A stretch of DNA of 10,138 bases, taken from the NCBI GenBank assembly GCA_934481375.1, contig CAKSPN010000048.1, positions 1 to 10,138 on the forward strand, read 5' to 3'. A model generated the notes under the pieces. The model was given only the letters and a program-made list of their open reading frames with translations, ran no database searches and had not been told where the DNA came from. Source of the stretch: an uncultured Clostridia bacterium. GTDB lineage: Bacteria; Bacillota; Clostridia; UBA1381. The stretch's first letter is position 1. The number at the start of each line of letters is the position of its first letter. Of this stretch, positions 1 through 6,447 are shown one piece after another. The position numbers and the translations under genes were made by a program.

Positions 1-1145
1 GCATTATACACCTCGCCTGTTTCCTCATCATAAAACTCACGTGTTACAAACCGATAATACTTCATAAGGCTGTCATAGATTTCCGCATTATGCTCATACT
101 GCAGATACTTCGCAATAAAAATACCCATAACAAGCCGTTCGCGAGAGGCGTTGTAATCTCCCCATATTTCATCGAAAATAAGGCATTTATCCTGATTATC
201 GTATATCAGATACGCACCGTCAAGCGCACTGCCCCCGCAATTAAACTGCTGATTTTTTACTATAAATTCCGCACGTTTTTTCGCAAGCTCACGAAACGGA
301 ATTTGAACAAAAAATTCCGCTTTCGTTTCCGTTTCTCCGCTTTGTATGACAAACAAATGCTCACCTGTGCGCTTGGGCGTATACTCAATGTACGTTCTGC
401 CGTTTTTAGTCCTTGTATTAACCGTTTCGCCGTCAAGAGTGACGGACGCATTCTCACGGTTTATTGAAAACTCGATTTTTTCGTTTGTAAAAACGGTGTA
501 ATTTTCCGCATTGATAAGCACCGCACTTTTATACTTTTCAAGTTCTTTATAAAACTCGCCGTCCCTGTACCAGAACATTTTCCATTCTATGCACATTTTT
601 TCGCCGGGGCGGAGATTAAATGGCATGGGATGAAGGATAAAATCTCCCCTGTCGTTGCTCCATTCCTCCAAATTCCGCTCGACGCTGTAAGTGTCAAGAC
701 TGCCCTCTGTCAGCACCAGACCGAGTCCGAAATCAAACATACCCATTTTTACCGCATTGACATACGAGGTATTTCTTCCGCACCATATGTGCGTATGACA
801 GCGCTGTTTCATACACACGCTTGCGTCAGTATAGCTGTCGTTAAAAGTGGTATAAATCCCGACAGCACCCCGATTGAAGAACACATCTTTTCCCGTTGCG
901 CTTTCAAAGGTATATTTTTCACGGTAAATATCGTTTTCAAGCGCTCTTTCGACCGTTACAAGCAGACGCTCCGTTTTGTACACGGCAATAAGTCCCGTGT
1001 CTGTTTTTTCAACCGATACGGTTTCGCCGCCCTTTATCGTTCCCCATACAGCCGTTCCCTCCGCCCAGTTCATTCCGTCCTTGTCGGCGGAATTTGCCAT
1101 AACGTCCACACCGCCGTTTTCATAATTGAATTTAATATCAAACAT
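1..1145 (-). CDS. Uncharacterised large protein, partial; possible glycosidase-like architecture
   Basis: An uninterrupted minus-strand frame opens with ATG at 1145-1143, with GGAGG 7 bases upstream (1153-1157), and runs off the left edge after 381 codons with no stop, so the C-terminus is missing. I do not recognise the family. There is no signal peptide or membrane segment, so it is probably cytoplasmic. Residues about 1-195 look beta-rich, with a Cys/His/Trp-rich patch (CHTHIWCG, 116-123) and a conserved-looking SNDRGDF (163-169). Residues about 205-282 read like a small beta-sandwich. From about 285 it turns helical, with NASRERL (332-338). A beta-sandwich followed by helices with an Asn/Ser/Arg/Glu motif resembles (alpha/alpha)6-barrel carbohydrate-active enzymes; that is inference only. 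The gene has its own promoter and is separated by a terminator from the symporter gene upstream, so it is probably transcribed alone or leads an operon continuing left. Confidence is high that it is coding and low on function. Confidence 0.85.
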   Translation of the reverse strand, partial: MFDIKFNYENGGVDVMANSADKDGMNWAEGTAVWGTIKGGETVSVEKTDTGLIAVYKTERLLVTVERALENDIYREKYTFESATGKDVFFNRGAVGIYTTFNDSYTDASVCMKQRCHTHIWCGRNTSYVNAVKMGMFDFGLGLVLTEGSLDTYSVERNLEEWSNDRGDFILHPMPFNLRPGEKMCIEWKMFWYRDGEFYKELEKYKSAVLINAENYTVFTNEKIEFSINRENASVTLDGETVNTRTKNGRTYIEYTPKRTGEHLFVIQSGETETKAEFFVQIPFRELAKKRAEFIVKNQQFNCGGSALDGAYLIYDNQDKCLIFDEIWGDYNASRERLVMGIFIAKYLQYEHNAEIYDSLMKYYRFVTREFYDEETGEVYN

Positions 1146-1173
1146 AAAAAATCCTCCGCAATTTTATAAATTG

Positions 1174-1202
1174 ATTATAACAATCCGCCATGCAAAATAC
1201 AA
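1174..1202 (-). promoter_or_regulatory. Promoter of the left-edge uncharacterised gene
   Basis: Read on the minus strand, TTGTAT (1202-1197) and a perfect TATAAT (1179-1174) are separated by 17 bases. The predicted transcription start is near 1167, giving a leader of about 20 bases that contains the GGAGG site. It lies downstream of the terminator at 1240-1276, so the gene does not depend on read-through from the symporter gene. Confidence 0.7.
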
Positions 1203-1239
1203 TGAACAAACACGTTCAAAAATTGGACTTTTTCGCACA

Positions 1240-1276
1240 AAAAAAGAGATGCGTTAAAATAACGCATCTCTTTTTT
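1240..1276 (-). terminator. Intrinsic terminator of the symporter gene (symmetrical, potentially bidirectional)
   Basis: A perfect 16-bp inverted repeat (1240-1255 with 1261-1276) surrounds a 5-base loop (1256-1260). The core stem is GAGATGCGTT/AACGCATCTC, flanked by A-runs on the left and T-runs on the right, so a U-tract follows the stem in either direction. It sits 17 bases after the symporter stop codon. On the plus strand no gene ends here, so its relevant job is to stop symporter transcription. Confidence 0.9.
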
Positions 1277-1293
1277 CGGCAGGTGCAAGCACC

Positions 1294-2661
1294 TTAGAAT
1301 ACATACATTATAAGCACCGCTATGATTATAAGCGGAAGAACGTACTTCATATACGGACGTATCCACTTGGGCACTTTTGCGCCTTTGCCCTCATTTACCT
1401 CCGCAAAATATTTATCCCAGCCCCAGCCGTAGCGTGTTGTACAGAACAGCACATAGAACAGACTGCCTATCGGAAGTATGAGGTTTGACACCGCAAAATC
1501 CTCGGCGTCTATTATTGCCTTGCCGAAAATTGTCACGTCCGACCACACATTGAGTCCGAGTATACACGGAAGCGAAAGAACAAGCACCAATAAAATATTT
1601 ATAAGCGCAACCTTTCGTCTGTTGAGTTTTGTAAGCTCAAGCCAGAACGACATAATGTTTTCAAACACCGCAATAACCGTTGAGAATGACGCAAATATCA
1701 TAAACAGGAAGAACAGGGTTCCCACTATGCGTCCGCCCGGCATTGCATTGAAGATTGACGAAAGCGTTGTGAACAGAAATCCCGAGCCGACCGTGCCTGC
1801 GTCTGCGGTAACTCCGTTATTGTACGTAAAGCACGCCGGGAATATGATAAGTCCCGACATAAGCGCAACAAACGTATCGAGTCCCACTATGGTAAACGTT
1901 TCGCCGAGCAGACTTCTGTCTTTATCTATATAACTGCCGAATATCGCAATCGAACCCATACCGATTGACAGCGTAAAGAATGCCTGTCCCATTGCCGAGG
2001 ATATAACCGTAAATATTCCTGCCTCACGCATATGCTCAAACGACGGCACAAGATAGAATTTTAAACCTTCCGCCGCATTTTCAAGCGTACAGGAGTATAT
2101 TGCCAGTCCCGTCATAAGCGCAAACAGCGCAAGCATCATCACCTTTGTTATTCTTTCAACGCCTTTTTGAAGACCGAGCGAGCAAATGGCAAAGCAGATA
2201 AGAATAACCGCAAACGTAGAGCCGATCATAAGTCCCGTGTTTGAAACCATACTTCCGAACATTTCGCCGAGCGCCTCACTGCCGGAAATACCGTTCATTC
2301 CACCCGTAAGATACTTCAGAAAATAAACAAGCATCCAGCCGGAAATTGTGGTGTAGAACATCATCAGAAGATAGTTTCCGCCTATGCCGAGATATTTCAT
2401 AAAGTGCCATTTCTGACCCTTTTTCTCAAGCACGTTGAACGATGACGCTATACTTCTGCGGCTTGCACGTCCGACGGCAAGCTCCGCCGTCATAACCGGC
2501 ACGCCCAAAATAAGCAAAAAGATGATATACATTAAAACGAACGCCGCACCGCCGTAGCTTCCCGTTGTTATCGGGAAGCGATACACGTTACCCAACCCGA
2601 TTGCACAGCCCGCCGAGATTAGTATAAATCCCAGACGTGAGCCGAATTTTTCTCTTTCCAT
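1294..2661 (-). CDS. Sodium-dependent transporter, NSS/SNF (neurotransmitter:sodium symporter) family
   Basis: This 455-aa integral membrane protein has the LeuT fold and is expected to import an amino acid or similar small amine together with Na+. Visible features are the TM1 unwound signature GNVYRFP (24-30), the TM6 unwound region FFTLSIGMG (228-236), and the TM8 segment FASFST (323-328), whose Ala/Ser/Thr residues match the Na2-site positions of LeuT. The length fits short bacterial members with about 11 helices, such as MhsT, ending in a hydrophobic C-terminal helix. The start at ATG 2661 is preferred over an in-frame ATG at 2784, because GGGGAG (2676-2671) precedes it, the family motif begins about 20 residues later, and the longer frame would include the promoter. 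Oddities: Tyr replaces the usual Trp in GNxWRFP, and TM7 carries Asp262 and Ala266 where chloride-dependent members have Asn and Ser. It is divergent from pstS. The substrate cannot be told from sequence. Confidence 0.93.
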   Translation of the reverse strand: MEREKFGSRLGFILISAGCAIGLGNVYRFPITTGSYGGAAFVLMYIIFLLILGVPVMTAELAVGRASRRSIASSFNVLEKKGQKWHFMKYLGIGGNYLLMMFYTTISGWMLVYFLKYLTGGMNGISGSEALGEMFGSMVSNTGLMIGSTFAVILICFAICSLGLQKGVERITKVMMLALFALMTGLAIYSCTLENAAEGLKFYLVPSFEHMREAGIFTVISSAMGQAFFTLSIGMGSIAIFGSYIDKDRSLLGETFTIVGLDTFVALMSGLIIFPACFTYNNGVTADAGTVGSGFLFTTLSSIFNAMPGGRIVGTLFFLFMIFASFSTVIAVFENIMSFWLELTKLNRRKVALINILLVLVLSLPCILGLNVWSDVTIFGKAIIDAEDFAVSNLILPIGSLFYVLFCTTRYGWGWDKYFAEVNEGKGAKVPKWIRPYMKYVLPLIIIAVLIMYVF

Positions 2662-2696
2662 AAATAAATTCTCCCCTTTTTTAAAATAATAAACTA

Positions 2697-2702
2697 AGTA
2701 TA
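2697..2702 (-). promoter_or_regulatory. Probable -10 element of the symporter promoter
   Basis: TATACT on the minus strand (2702-2697) lies about 36 bases upstream of the symporter start codon. The matching -35 position holds only a weak TTTATT-like hexamer in a very AT-rich stretch, so the promoter is either weak or activator-dependent. The Pho-box repeats at 2744-2760 lie roughly 55-70 bases upstream of the predicted start of this transcript. Confidence 0.5.
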
Positions 2703-2731
2703 TCATATATTTTGCTAAAAATAAAGCTTTT

Positions 2732-2783
2732 TTTACCAAAATATTTACATAGAATTTACATACTCTTGCTTTCAGAGTTAACA
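2732..2783 (+). promoter_or_regulatory. Probable PhoP-binding (Pho box) region upstream of pstS
   Basis: Two exact TTTACA hexamers (2744-2749 and 2755-2760) start 11 bp apart, the direct-repeat spacing known for Bacillus subtilis PhoP boxes (consensus TT(A/C/T)A(C/T)A). Degenerate copies lie on either side: TTTACC at 2732-2737 (12 bp before) and TTAACA at 2778-2783 (23 bp after). The perfect pair ends about 10 bp upstream of the predicted -35 of pstS, a normal place for an activator. PhoP and its kinase are encoded in the same window, so autoregulation of the locus is likely. The site is inferred from sequence and location. Confidence 0.65.
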
Positions 2784-2799
2784 TTGGCGGTCATATAAT
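2771..2799 (+). promoter_or_regulatory. pstS operon promoter
   Basis: A perfect -10 TATAAT (2794-2799) is preceded at 17 bp by a weak -35, TTCAGA (2771-2776). A good -10 with a poor -35 next to TTTACA repeats is typical of an activator-dependent phosphate-starvation promoter. The predicted start near 2806 gives a leader of about 92 bases. Confidence 0.65.
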
Positions 2800-2829
2800 G
2801 TAATTACACTAAAAACTTTAAGAAGTGTG

Positions 2830-2881
2830 TAACGTGAAAAAATTCACTTCACGTTATGAATGGTATTGCTGCCCGACAGCA
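2830..2881 (+). other. Structured pstS leader: two hairpins before the ribosome binding site
   Basis: The first is a 9-bp perfect inverted repeat, TAACGTGAA (2830-2838) with TTCACGTTA (2848-2856), loop 9 bases. Its loop and arms can also form a competing short helix, GTGAA/TTCAC (2834-2838 with 2843-2847). The second hairpin is TGCTG (2867-2871) with CAGCA (2877-2881), ending 4 bases before GGAGG (2886-2890). Neither is followed by a U-tract, so they are not terminators. Possible roles are mRNA stability, tuning of translation, or an operator. Confidence 0.5.
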
Positions 2882-2897
2882 GAATGGAGGATTAAAA

Positions 2898-3746
2898 ATG
2901 AAAAAATTAACAGGAACAATTACAACTTTATTACTTAGCTCGCTTATGCTTACAGGCTGCGGAAGCCCGACACCGAACGGCGGAGACACAGCCACATCGG
3001 AACCTGCAAAAGCACAGGCAACCGTATCGACCGACGGTTCGACATCAATGGAAAAGGTTATCGGATATTTGAGCGAAGCATATATGGAGGACAACAAGAA
3101 TGTCAAGGTAACATACAACCCCACAGGTTCAGGCTCGGGTATACAGGCAGTTTCGGAGGGCAGATGTGACATCGGACTTTCGAGCCGTGACCTTAAAGAC
3201 GACGAAAAGCAGACTCTCGAAGGAACGGTTGTTGCAATCGACGGTATCGCAGTAATAGTAAACAACGCAAACACCGTTGAAAACCTTACGGTTGAACAAA
3301 TCGGAAAGATTTACACCGGCGAGATAACAAACTGGAAAGAAGTCGGCGGTCAGGACGGCCCGATAGTATTGATCGGACGTGAAGCCGCATCGGGTACAAG
3401 AGACGGCTTTGAGTCAATCACAAAAACAAAAGAAAAATGCAAATACTCGCAGGAGCTTACGTCAACGGGCGACGTTATCCAGACTGTTTCGACAAACCCG
3501 AACGCTATCGGATACGCTTCACTGGCATCTGTAAAGGACAGCATTAAGGTTTTAAGCGTTGAAAACGTTAAACCGTCAAAGGAAACAATCCAGGACGGCA
3601 GCTACAAAATTCAGAGGGACTTTGTTCTTGTAACAAAGAAAGATACCAAGCTCGGTGACGAAGCACAGAAGTTCTTTGACTTTGCAACAAGTTCCGCAGC
3701 AGACAGCCTCATAGAGAAGGCAGGCGCAGTCCCCGTAATTCGATAG
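2898..3746 (+). CDS. pstS: Phosphate ABC transporter, substrate-binding lipoprotein PstS
   Basis: PstS is the extracytoplasmic receptor that binds inorganic phosphate and delivers it to PstCA. The 282-aa protein starts with a lipoprotein signal (MKK, hydrophobic core, lipobox LTGC with Cys21 as the lipidation site), then a short Gly/Pro/Thr/Ser linker. Phosphate-binding loops typical of the family are visible: DGSTSM (46-51), GSGSGI (77-82), CDIGLSSR (90-97), and the ASGTRDGF block (164-171) just after Arg161. The C-terminus ends near the family's usual boundary. ATG 2898 is chosen because GGAGG (2886-2890) lies 7 bases upstream and it places the signal peptide at the N-terminus; an in-frame ATG at 2856 would add 14 unrelated residues and lies in the leader hairpin. 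It is the first gene of the pst cluster and is probably induced by phosphate starvation. Confidence 0.97.
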   Translation: MKKLTGTITTLLLSSLMLTGCGSPTPNGGDTATSEPAKAQATVSTDGSTSMEKVIGYLSEAYMEDNKNVKVTYNPTGSGSGIQAVSEGRCDIGLSSRDLKDDEKQTLEGTVVAIDGIAVIVNNANTVENLTVEQIGKIYTGEITNWKEVGGQDGPIVLIGREAASGTRDGFESITKTKEKCKYSQELTSTGDVIQTVSTNPNAIGYASLASVKDSIKVLSVENVKPSKETIQDGSYKIQRDFVLVTKKDTKLGDEAQKFFDFATSSAADSLIEKAGAVPVIR

Positions 3747-3787
3747 AGCTGTTGCCTTCAGCGCAGACCGTTCAAAAATATTTTGTT

Positions 3788-3812
3788 GAAATCCGCAGTT
3801 CTTGCGGATTTC
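3788..3812 (+). other. Stem-loop downstream of pstS (mRNA stabiliser or partial terminator)
   Basis: GAAATCCGCA (3788-3797) pairs perfectly with TGCGGATTTC (3803-3812) around the loop GTTCT, 42 bases after the pstS stop. What follows is TCAAATTATT rather than a run of T, so termination would be incomplete at best. Protecting the pstS 3' end, so that the binding protein is made in excess over the membrane subunits, is a reasonable inference. Confidence 0.6.
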
Positions 3813-3927
3813 TCAAATTATTCTGCTTGAACTATGCGCGAAAATCACTGCTCGACGTACCGATGTGCGCCTGCAAATTCTGCATCTGAACTCAATCAGC
3901 TCAGATCGGTCGTCGGGTTTAATATAC

Positions 3928-3949
3928 GCCGCAATATGCGGCAGAGGAG
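3928..3949 (+). promoter_or_regulatory. Hairpin abutting the pstC ribosome binding site
   Basis: A 6-bp GC-rich stem, GCCGCA (3928-3933) with TGCGGC (3937-3942), has a 3-base loop and is directly followed by AGAGGAG (3943-3949), nine bases before the pstC ATG. The hairpin does not hide the site itself, but it sits at its edge and could modulate ribosome loading. Confidence 0.45.
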
Positions 3950-3958
3950 AGAAACAAT

Positions 3959-4834
3959 ATGAAATTTTTATCAGGCGGTGCAAAAGCACTCGAAAAATCA
4001 ATGAACATACTATTCACCCTATGTGGCTTTGTTGCTCTTGCATTTGTTGCCTTGATTACCGTGTTCCTGTTCCTTTCGGGTATACCCGCAATAGGAAAAA
4101 TAGGACTTTGGAAATTCCTGTCGGGAGCGGTATGGGCGCCTACGTCGTCCTCGCCGCTCTACGGCATACTTCCGTTTATAACAACATCGGTTGTCGGTAC
4201 GCTCGGTGCAATACTGATAGGCGTTCCGCTCGGACTCTTATGCGCAATATACATTGCGAAAATGGCACCGCCGAAGGTGAGTGCGGTTATTCGGACAGCT
4301 GTTGAGCTGCTCGCCGGTATACCATCGGTGGTGTACGGTCTTGTGGGAATGATACTTATCGTACCGCTTGTCCGTGAGGTTTTCAATCTCCCCGACGGTG
4401 CAAACCTTTTCTCGGCGATTATCGTGCTGGCAATTATGATTTTGCCGTCGGTAATAAGCGTGTCCGAAACCTCCATAAAAGCAGTCCCGAAAGAATACGA
4501 AGAAGGCTCGCTTGCTTTGGGAGCGACAAAAACGGAAACGGTGTTCAAGGTAGTTGTACCGGCGGCGAAAAGCGGAATTTTAACCTCCGTTATCCTCGGT
4601 ATAGGCAGAGCAATAGGCGAGGCAATGGCTGTTATGATGGTTTCGGGAAACGTGGCGAATATGCCGAAGCTTTTCGGCAGTGTGCGGTTTCTCACAACGG
4701 CGATTGCGTCGGAAATGTCGTATTCATCGGGGTTACAGCGTGAGGCACTGTTTTCCATAGCATTGGTGCTTTTCATATTTATACTTATAATAAACTTAAT
4801 CCTAAACCTGGTTGTAAAAAAGAAAAAGGGGTGA
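3959..4834 (+). CDS. pstC: Phosphate ABC transporter permease PstC
   Basis: PstC is one of the two membrane subunits forming the phosphate translocation channel. The 291-aa product has about six hydrophobic segments (roughly 20-41, 72-98, 118-138, 150-170, 205-230, 263-288). The PstC/PstA hallmark LLAGIPSVVYGLVG lies at 117-130, and the cytoplasmic EAA loop that docks on PstB starts EYEEGSLALGA (179-189). The length is near the family norm. The start at ATG 3959 is supported by AGAGGAG nine bases upstream. The pstA start lies 6 bp after its stop, so the two are co-translated, while the 212-bp gap from pstS suggests separate control of dosage. The C-terminus is a short run of lysines, consistent with a cytoplasmic end. 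Confidence 0.97.
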   Translation: MKFLSGGAKALEKSMNILFTLCGFVALAFVALITVFLFLSGIPAIGKIGLWKFLSGAVWAPTSSSPLYGILPFITTSVVGTLGAILIGVPLGLLCAIYIAKMAPPKVSAVIRTAVELLAGIPSVVYGLVGMILIVPLVREVFNLPDGANLFSAIIVLAIMILPSVISVSETSIKAVPKEYEEGSLALGATKTETVFKVVVPAAKSGILTSVILGIGRAIGEAMAVMMVSGNVANMPKLFGSVRFLTTAIASEMSYSSGLQREALFSIALVLFIFILIINLILNLVVKKKKG

Positions 4835-4840
4835 CTGCAA

Positions 4841-5698
4841 ATGAGTACAAGCCGAAAAATAAAGGGAATAATACTACAGGCTCTTATGTATCTGGCAACG
4901 GGGATTATAGTGCTTTCCCTTTTGGGTCTTATAATATACATTCTCTACAGAGGTCTCCCGCACATTTCAGTTAAGCTATTAACCACCAAACCGAGTCTGG
5001 TCCGTGAAACGGTCGGTATACTTCCCAATATCCTCAATACTCTTTACATTATTTTTATGACTCTGATCATAGTTCTTCCTCTCGGAGTCGGCTCAGCCGT
5101 TTATCTTAACGAATACGCAAAGAACAAAAAAGTCGTTAAGATAATCGAGCTTGCCACCGAAACTTTGGCAAGTATACCGTCCATTATTTACGGTCTTGTC
5201 GGAATGTTGATATTCGTTCAGTTTATGTCGCTCGGCACAAGCCTTGCGGCAGGCGCAATGACGCTCGTTATTATGACGCTTCCGACAATTATCCGTACCA
5301 CACAGGAAAGCTTAAAAACCGTTCCCGACAGCTACAGGGAGGGTTCGCTCGCTCTCGGCTCGGGTAAATGGCATATGATAAGAACCGTTGTTTTGCCGTC
5401 GTCGATTGACGGAGTTGTAACGGGTTGTATTCTTTCGATAGGAAGAATTGTCGGTGAAAGCGCAGCGCTTTTATTCACCGCCGGAATGGCAAACGAGGTC
5501 ATCGGATTTTTCAGCGCATTTCTCCCCAACAAGGCAGGCTCCACGCTGACCGTTGCGCTGTATATGTACGCAAAAGAGCGTGGCGAATTTGACATAGCGT
5601 TTGCAATATCGGCAATTCTGCTTATTCTGACTTTGGCTATCAATTTCGGAGCAAAGCTGACAGCAAAAAAATTACACAAAGGAGAAGGCAAAAAATGA
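4841..5698 (+). CDS. pstA: Phosphate ABC transporter permease PstA
   Basis: PstA is the partner of PstC in the transmembrane channel. The 285-aa protein shows about six hydrophobic helices, the conserved ASIPSIIYGLVGM (110-122), and the EAA loop starting SYREGSLALGS (164-174). It ends in a lysine-rich tail. Its ribosome binding site, AAGGGGTGA, overlaps the last codons of pstC, only 6 bp separate the genes, and the ATG of pstB overlaps its TGA (ATGA), so pstC-pstA-pstB are tightly coupled. PstA and PstC are distinguished here by order and by overall resemblance: the second permease, preceding pstB, is PstA in the standard arrangement. Confidence 0.97.
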   Translation: MSTSRKIKGIILQALMYLATGIIVLSLLGLIIYILYRGLPHISVKLLTTKPSLVRETVGILPNILNTLYIIFMTLIIVLPLGVGSAVYLNEYAKNKKVVKIIELATETLASIPSIIYGLVGMLIFVQFMSLGTSLAAGAMTLVIMTLPTIIRTTQESLKTVPDSYREGSLALGSGKWHMIRTVVLPSSIDGVVTGCILSIGRIVGESAALLFTAGMANEVIGFFSAFLPNKAGSTLTVALYMYAKERGEFDIAFAISAILLILTLAINFGAKLTAKKLHKGEGKK

Positions 5699-6447
5699 GT
5701 GATATAATTAAAGCGGAGCATTTGAATTTGTGGTATGATACAAACCATGCTCTTAAGGATATTAACATAAATCTGCCCGAAAAACAGATTACAGCGCTTA
5801 TAGGTCCGTCGGGCTGCGGAAAATCGACGTTTTTGAAAACATTAAACCGTATGAACGACCTCGTCGAGGGTTGCAGAATTGAGGGAAAAATCACGCTCGG
5901 CGGGACGGACATATACAAGGACATTGACGTTACCGTTTTAAGAAAGCGTGTGGGAATGGTATTCCAAAAGCCTAATCCCTTCCCCATGAGCATTTACGAT
6001 AACATAACCTACGGTCCGAAAATACACGGAATACATTCAAAAGTAAAGCTTGATGAAATAGTTGAAAAATCCCTGCGCCGTGCGGCAATATGGGACGAAT
6101 GCAAGGACAGGCTTAAAAAGAGCGCTCTTTCGATGAGCGGCGGTCAGCAGCAGAGATTATGCATTGCACGTGCGCTGGCGGTTGAGCCTGAAATACTGCT
6201 TATGGACGAGCCGACTTCTGCGCTCGACCCTATATCGACATCAAAAATCGAGGACCTTGCTCTCGAACTGAAAGAAAAATACACGATTATAATGGTAACT
6301 CACAATATGCAGCAGGCGGCACGTATTGCGGACAAGACGGCGTTCTTCCTTTTGGGTGAGATAGTCGAGTTTGACGATACGGAGAAAATGTTCTCCACTC
6401 CTGCCGACAAGAGAACAGAGGATTATATAACAGGGAGGTTTGGATAA
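5695..6447 (+). CDS. pstB: Phosphate ABC transporter ATP-binding protein PstB
   Basis: PstB is the cytoplasmic ATPase that powers phosphate import (ATP + H2O + external phosphate to ADP + Pi + internal phosphate). The 250-aa protein is the normal length for the family. Visible motifs are Walker A GPSGCGKST (37-45), the Q-loop at Gln91 (FQKPNPFPMS), the ABC signature MSGGQQQRL (147-155), Walker B ILLMDEP (167-173) and the H-loop His203. The signature has Met where LSGGQ is usual, a mild change unlikely to matter. The start overlaps the pstA stop by 4 bases, with AAAGGAG just upstream; the phoU start overlaps its TAA by one base. The C-terminal ending YITGRFG is typical of PstB. Confidence 0.98.
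   Translation: MSDIIKAEHLNLWYDTNHALKDININLPEKQITALIGPSGCGKSTFLKTLNRMNDLVEGCRIEGKITLGGTDIYKDIDVTVLRKRVGMVFQKPNPFPMSIYDNITYGPKIHGIHSKVKLDEIVEKSLRRAAIWDECKDRLKKSALSMSGGQQQRLCIARALAVEPEILLMDEPTSALDPISTSKIEDLALELKEKYTIIMVTHNMQQAARIADKTAFFLLGEIVEFDDTEKMFSTPADKRTEDYITGRFG

Larger units (their letters stand above)
3747..3958 (+). other. Structured 212-bp pstS-pstC intergenic region
   Basis: This gap is far longer than any other junction in pstSCAB-phoU (6 bp or overlapping). It holds a strong stem-loop at 3788-3812, a weaker inverted repeat ATCTGA/TCAGAT (3884-3889 with 3901-3906), and a compact hairpin at 3928-3942 beside the pstC ribosome binding site. I see no convincing internal promoter and no believable gene; one open frame here lacks a ribosome binding site and overlaps pstC. 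In Bacillus subtilis the pst transcript is processed between pstS and pstC, which leaves a more stable pstS message; the layout here would suit the same mechanism. Confidence 0.55.

Noticed and set aside
90..1169. Plus-strand open frames (90-467 and 630-1169) across the left part
   Set aside because: They lie antisense to a continuous 381-codon minus-strand frame with a promoter and ribosome binding site, have no ribosome binding sites of their own, and give low-complexity or unfamiliar proteins.
2662..2784. 41-residue N-terminal extension of the symporter starting at 2784
   Set aside because: It would translate through the predicted -10 region and the AT-rich promoter, lacks a ribosome binding site, and family members begin close to residue 1 of the shorter form.
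2856..2897. Upstream ATG (2856) for pstS
   Set aside because: It is within or just after the leader hairpin, has no Shine-Dalgarno site, and would bury the lipoprotein signal behind 14 polar residues.
3788..3822. Intrinsic terminator after pstS
   Set aside because: The stem is strong but is followed by TCAAATTATT rather than a T-run, and the pst genes continue downstream; it is listed as a stem-loop instead.
3802..4305. 167-residue plus-strand open frame spanning the pstS-pstC gap
   Set aside because: It overlaps pstC in another frame for most of its length, has no ribosome binding site, and its product has no recognisable features.
4159..4941. 260-residue minus-strand open frame opposite pstC/pstA
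   Set aside because: It is antisense to two certain genes; long antisense frames recur throughout this window and reflect codon bias. The same applies to the minus-strand frames under phoU, the HD gene and phoR.
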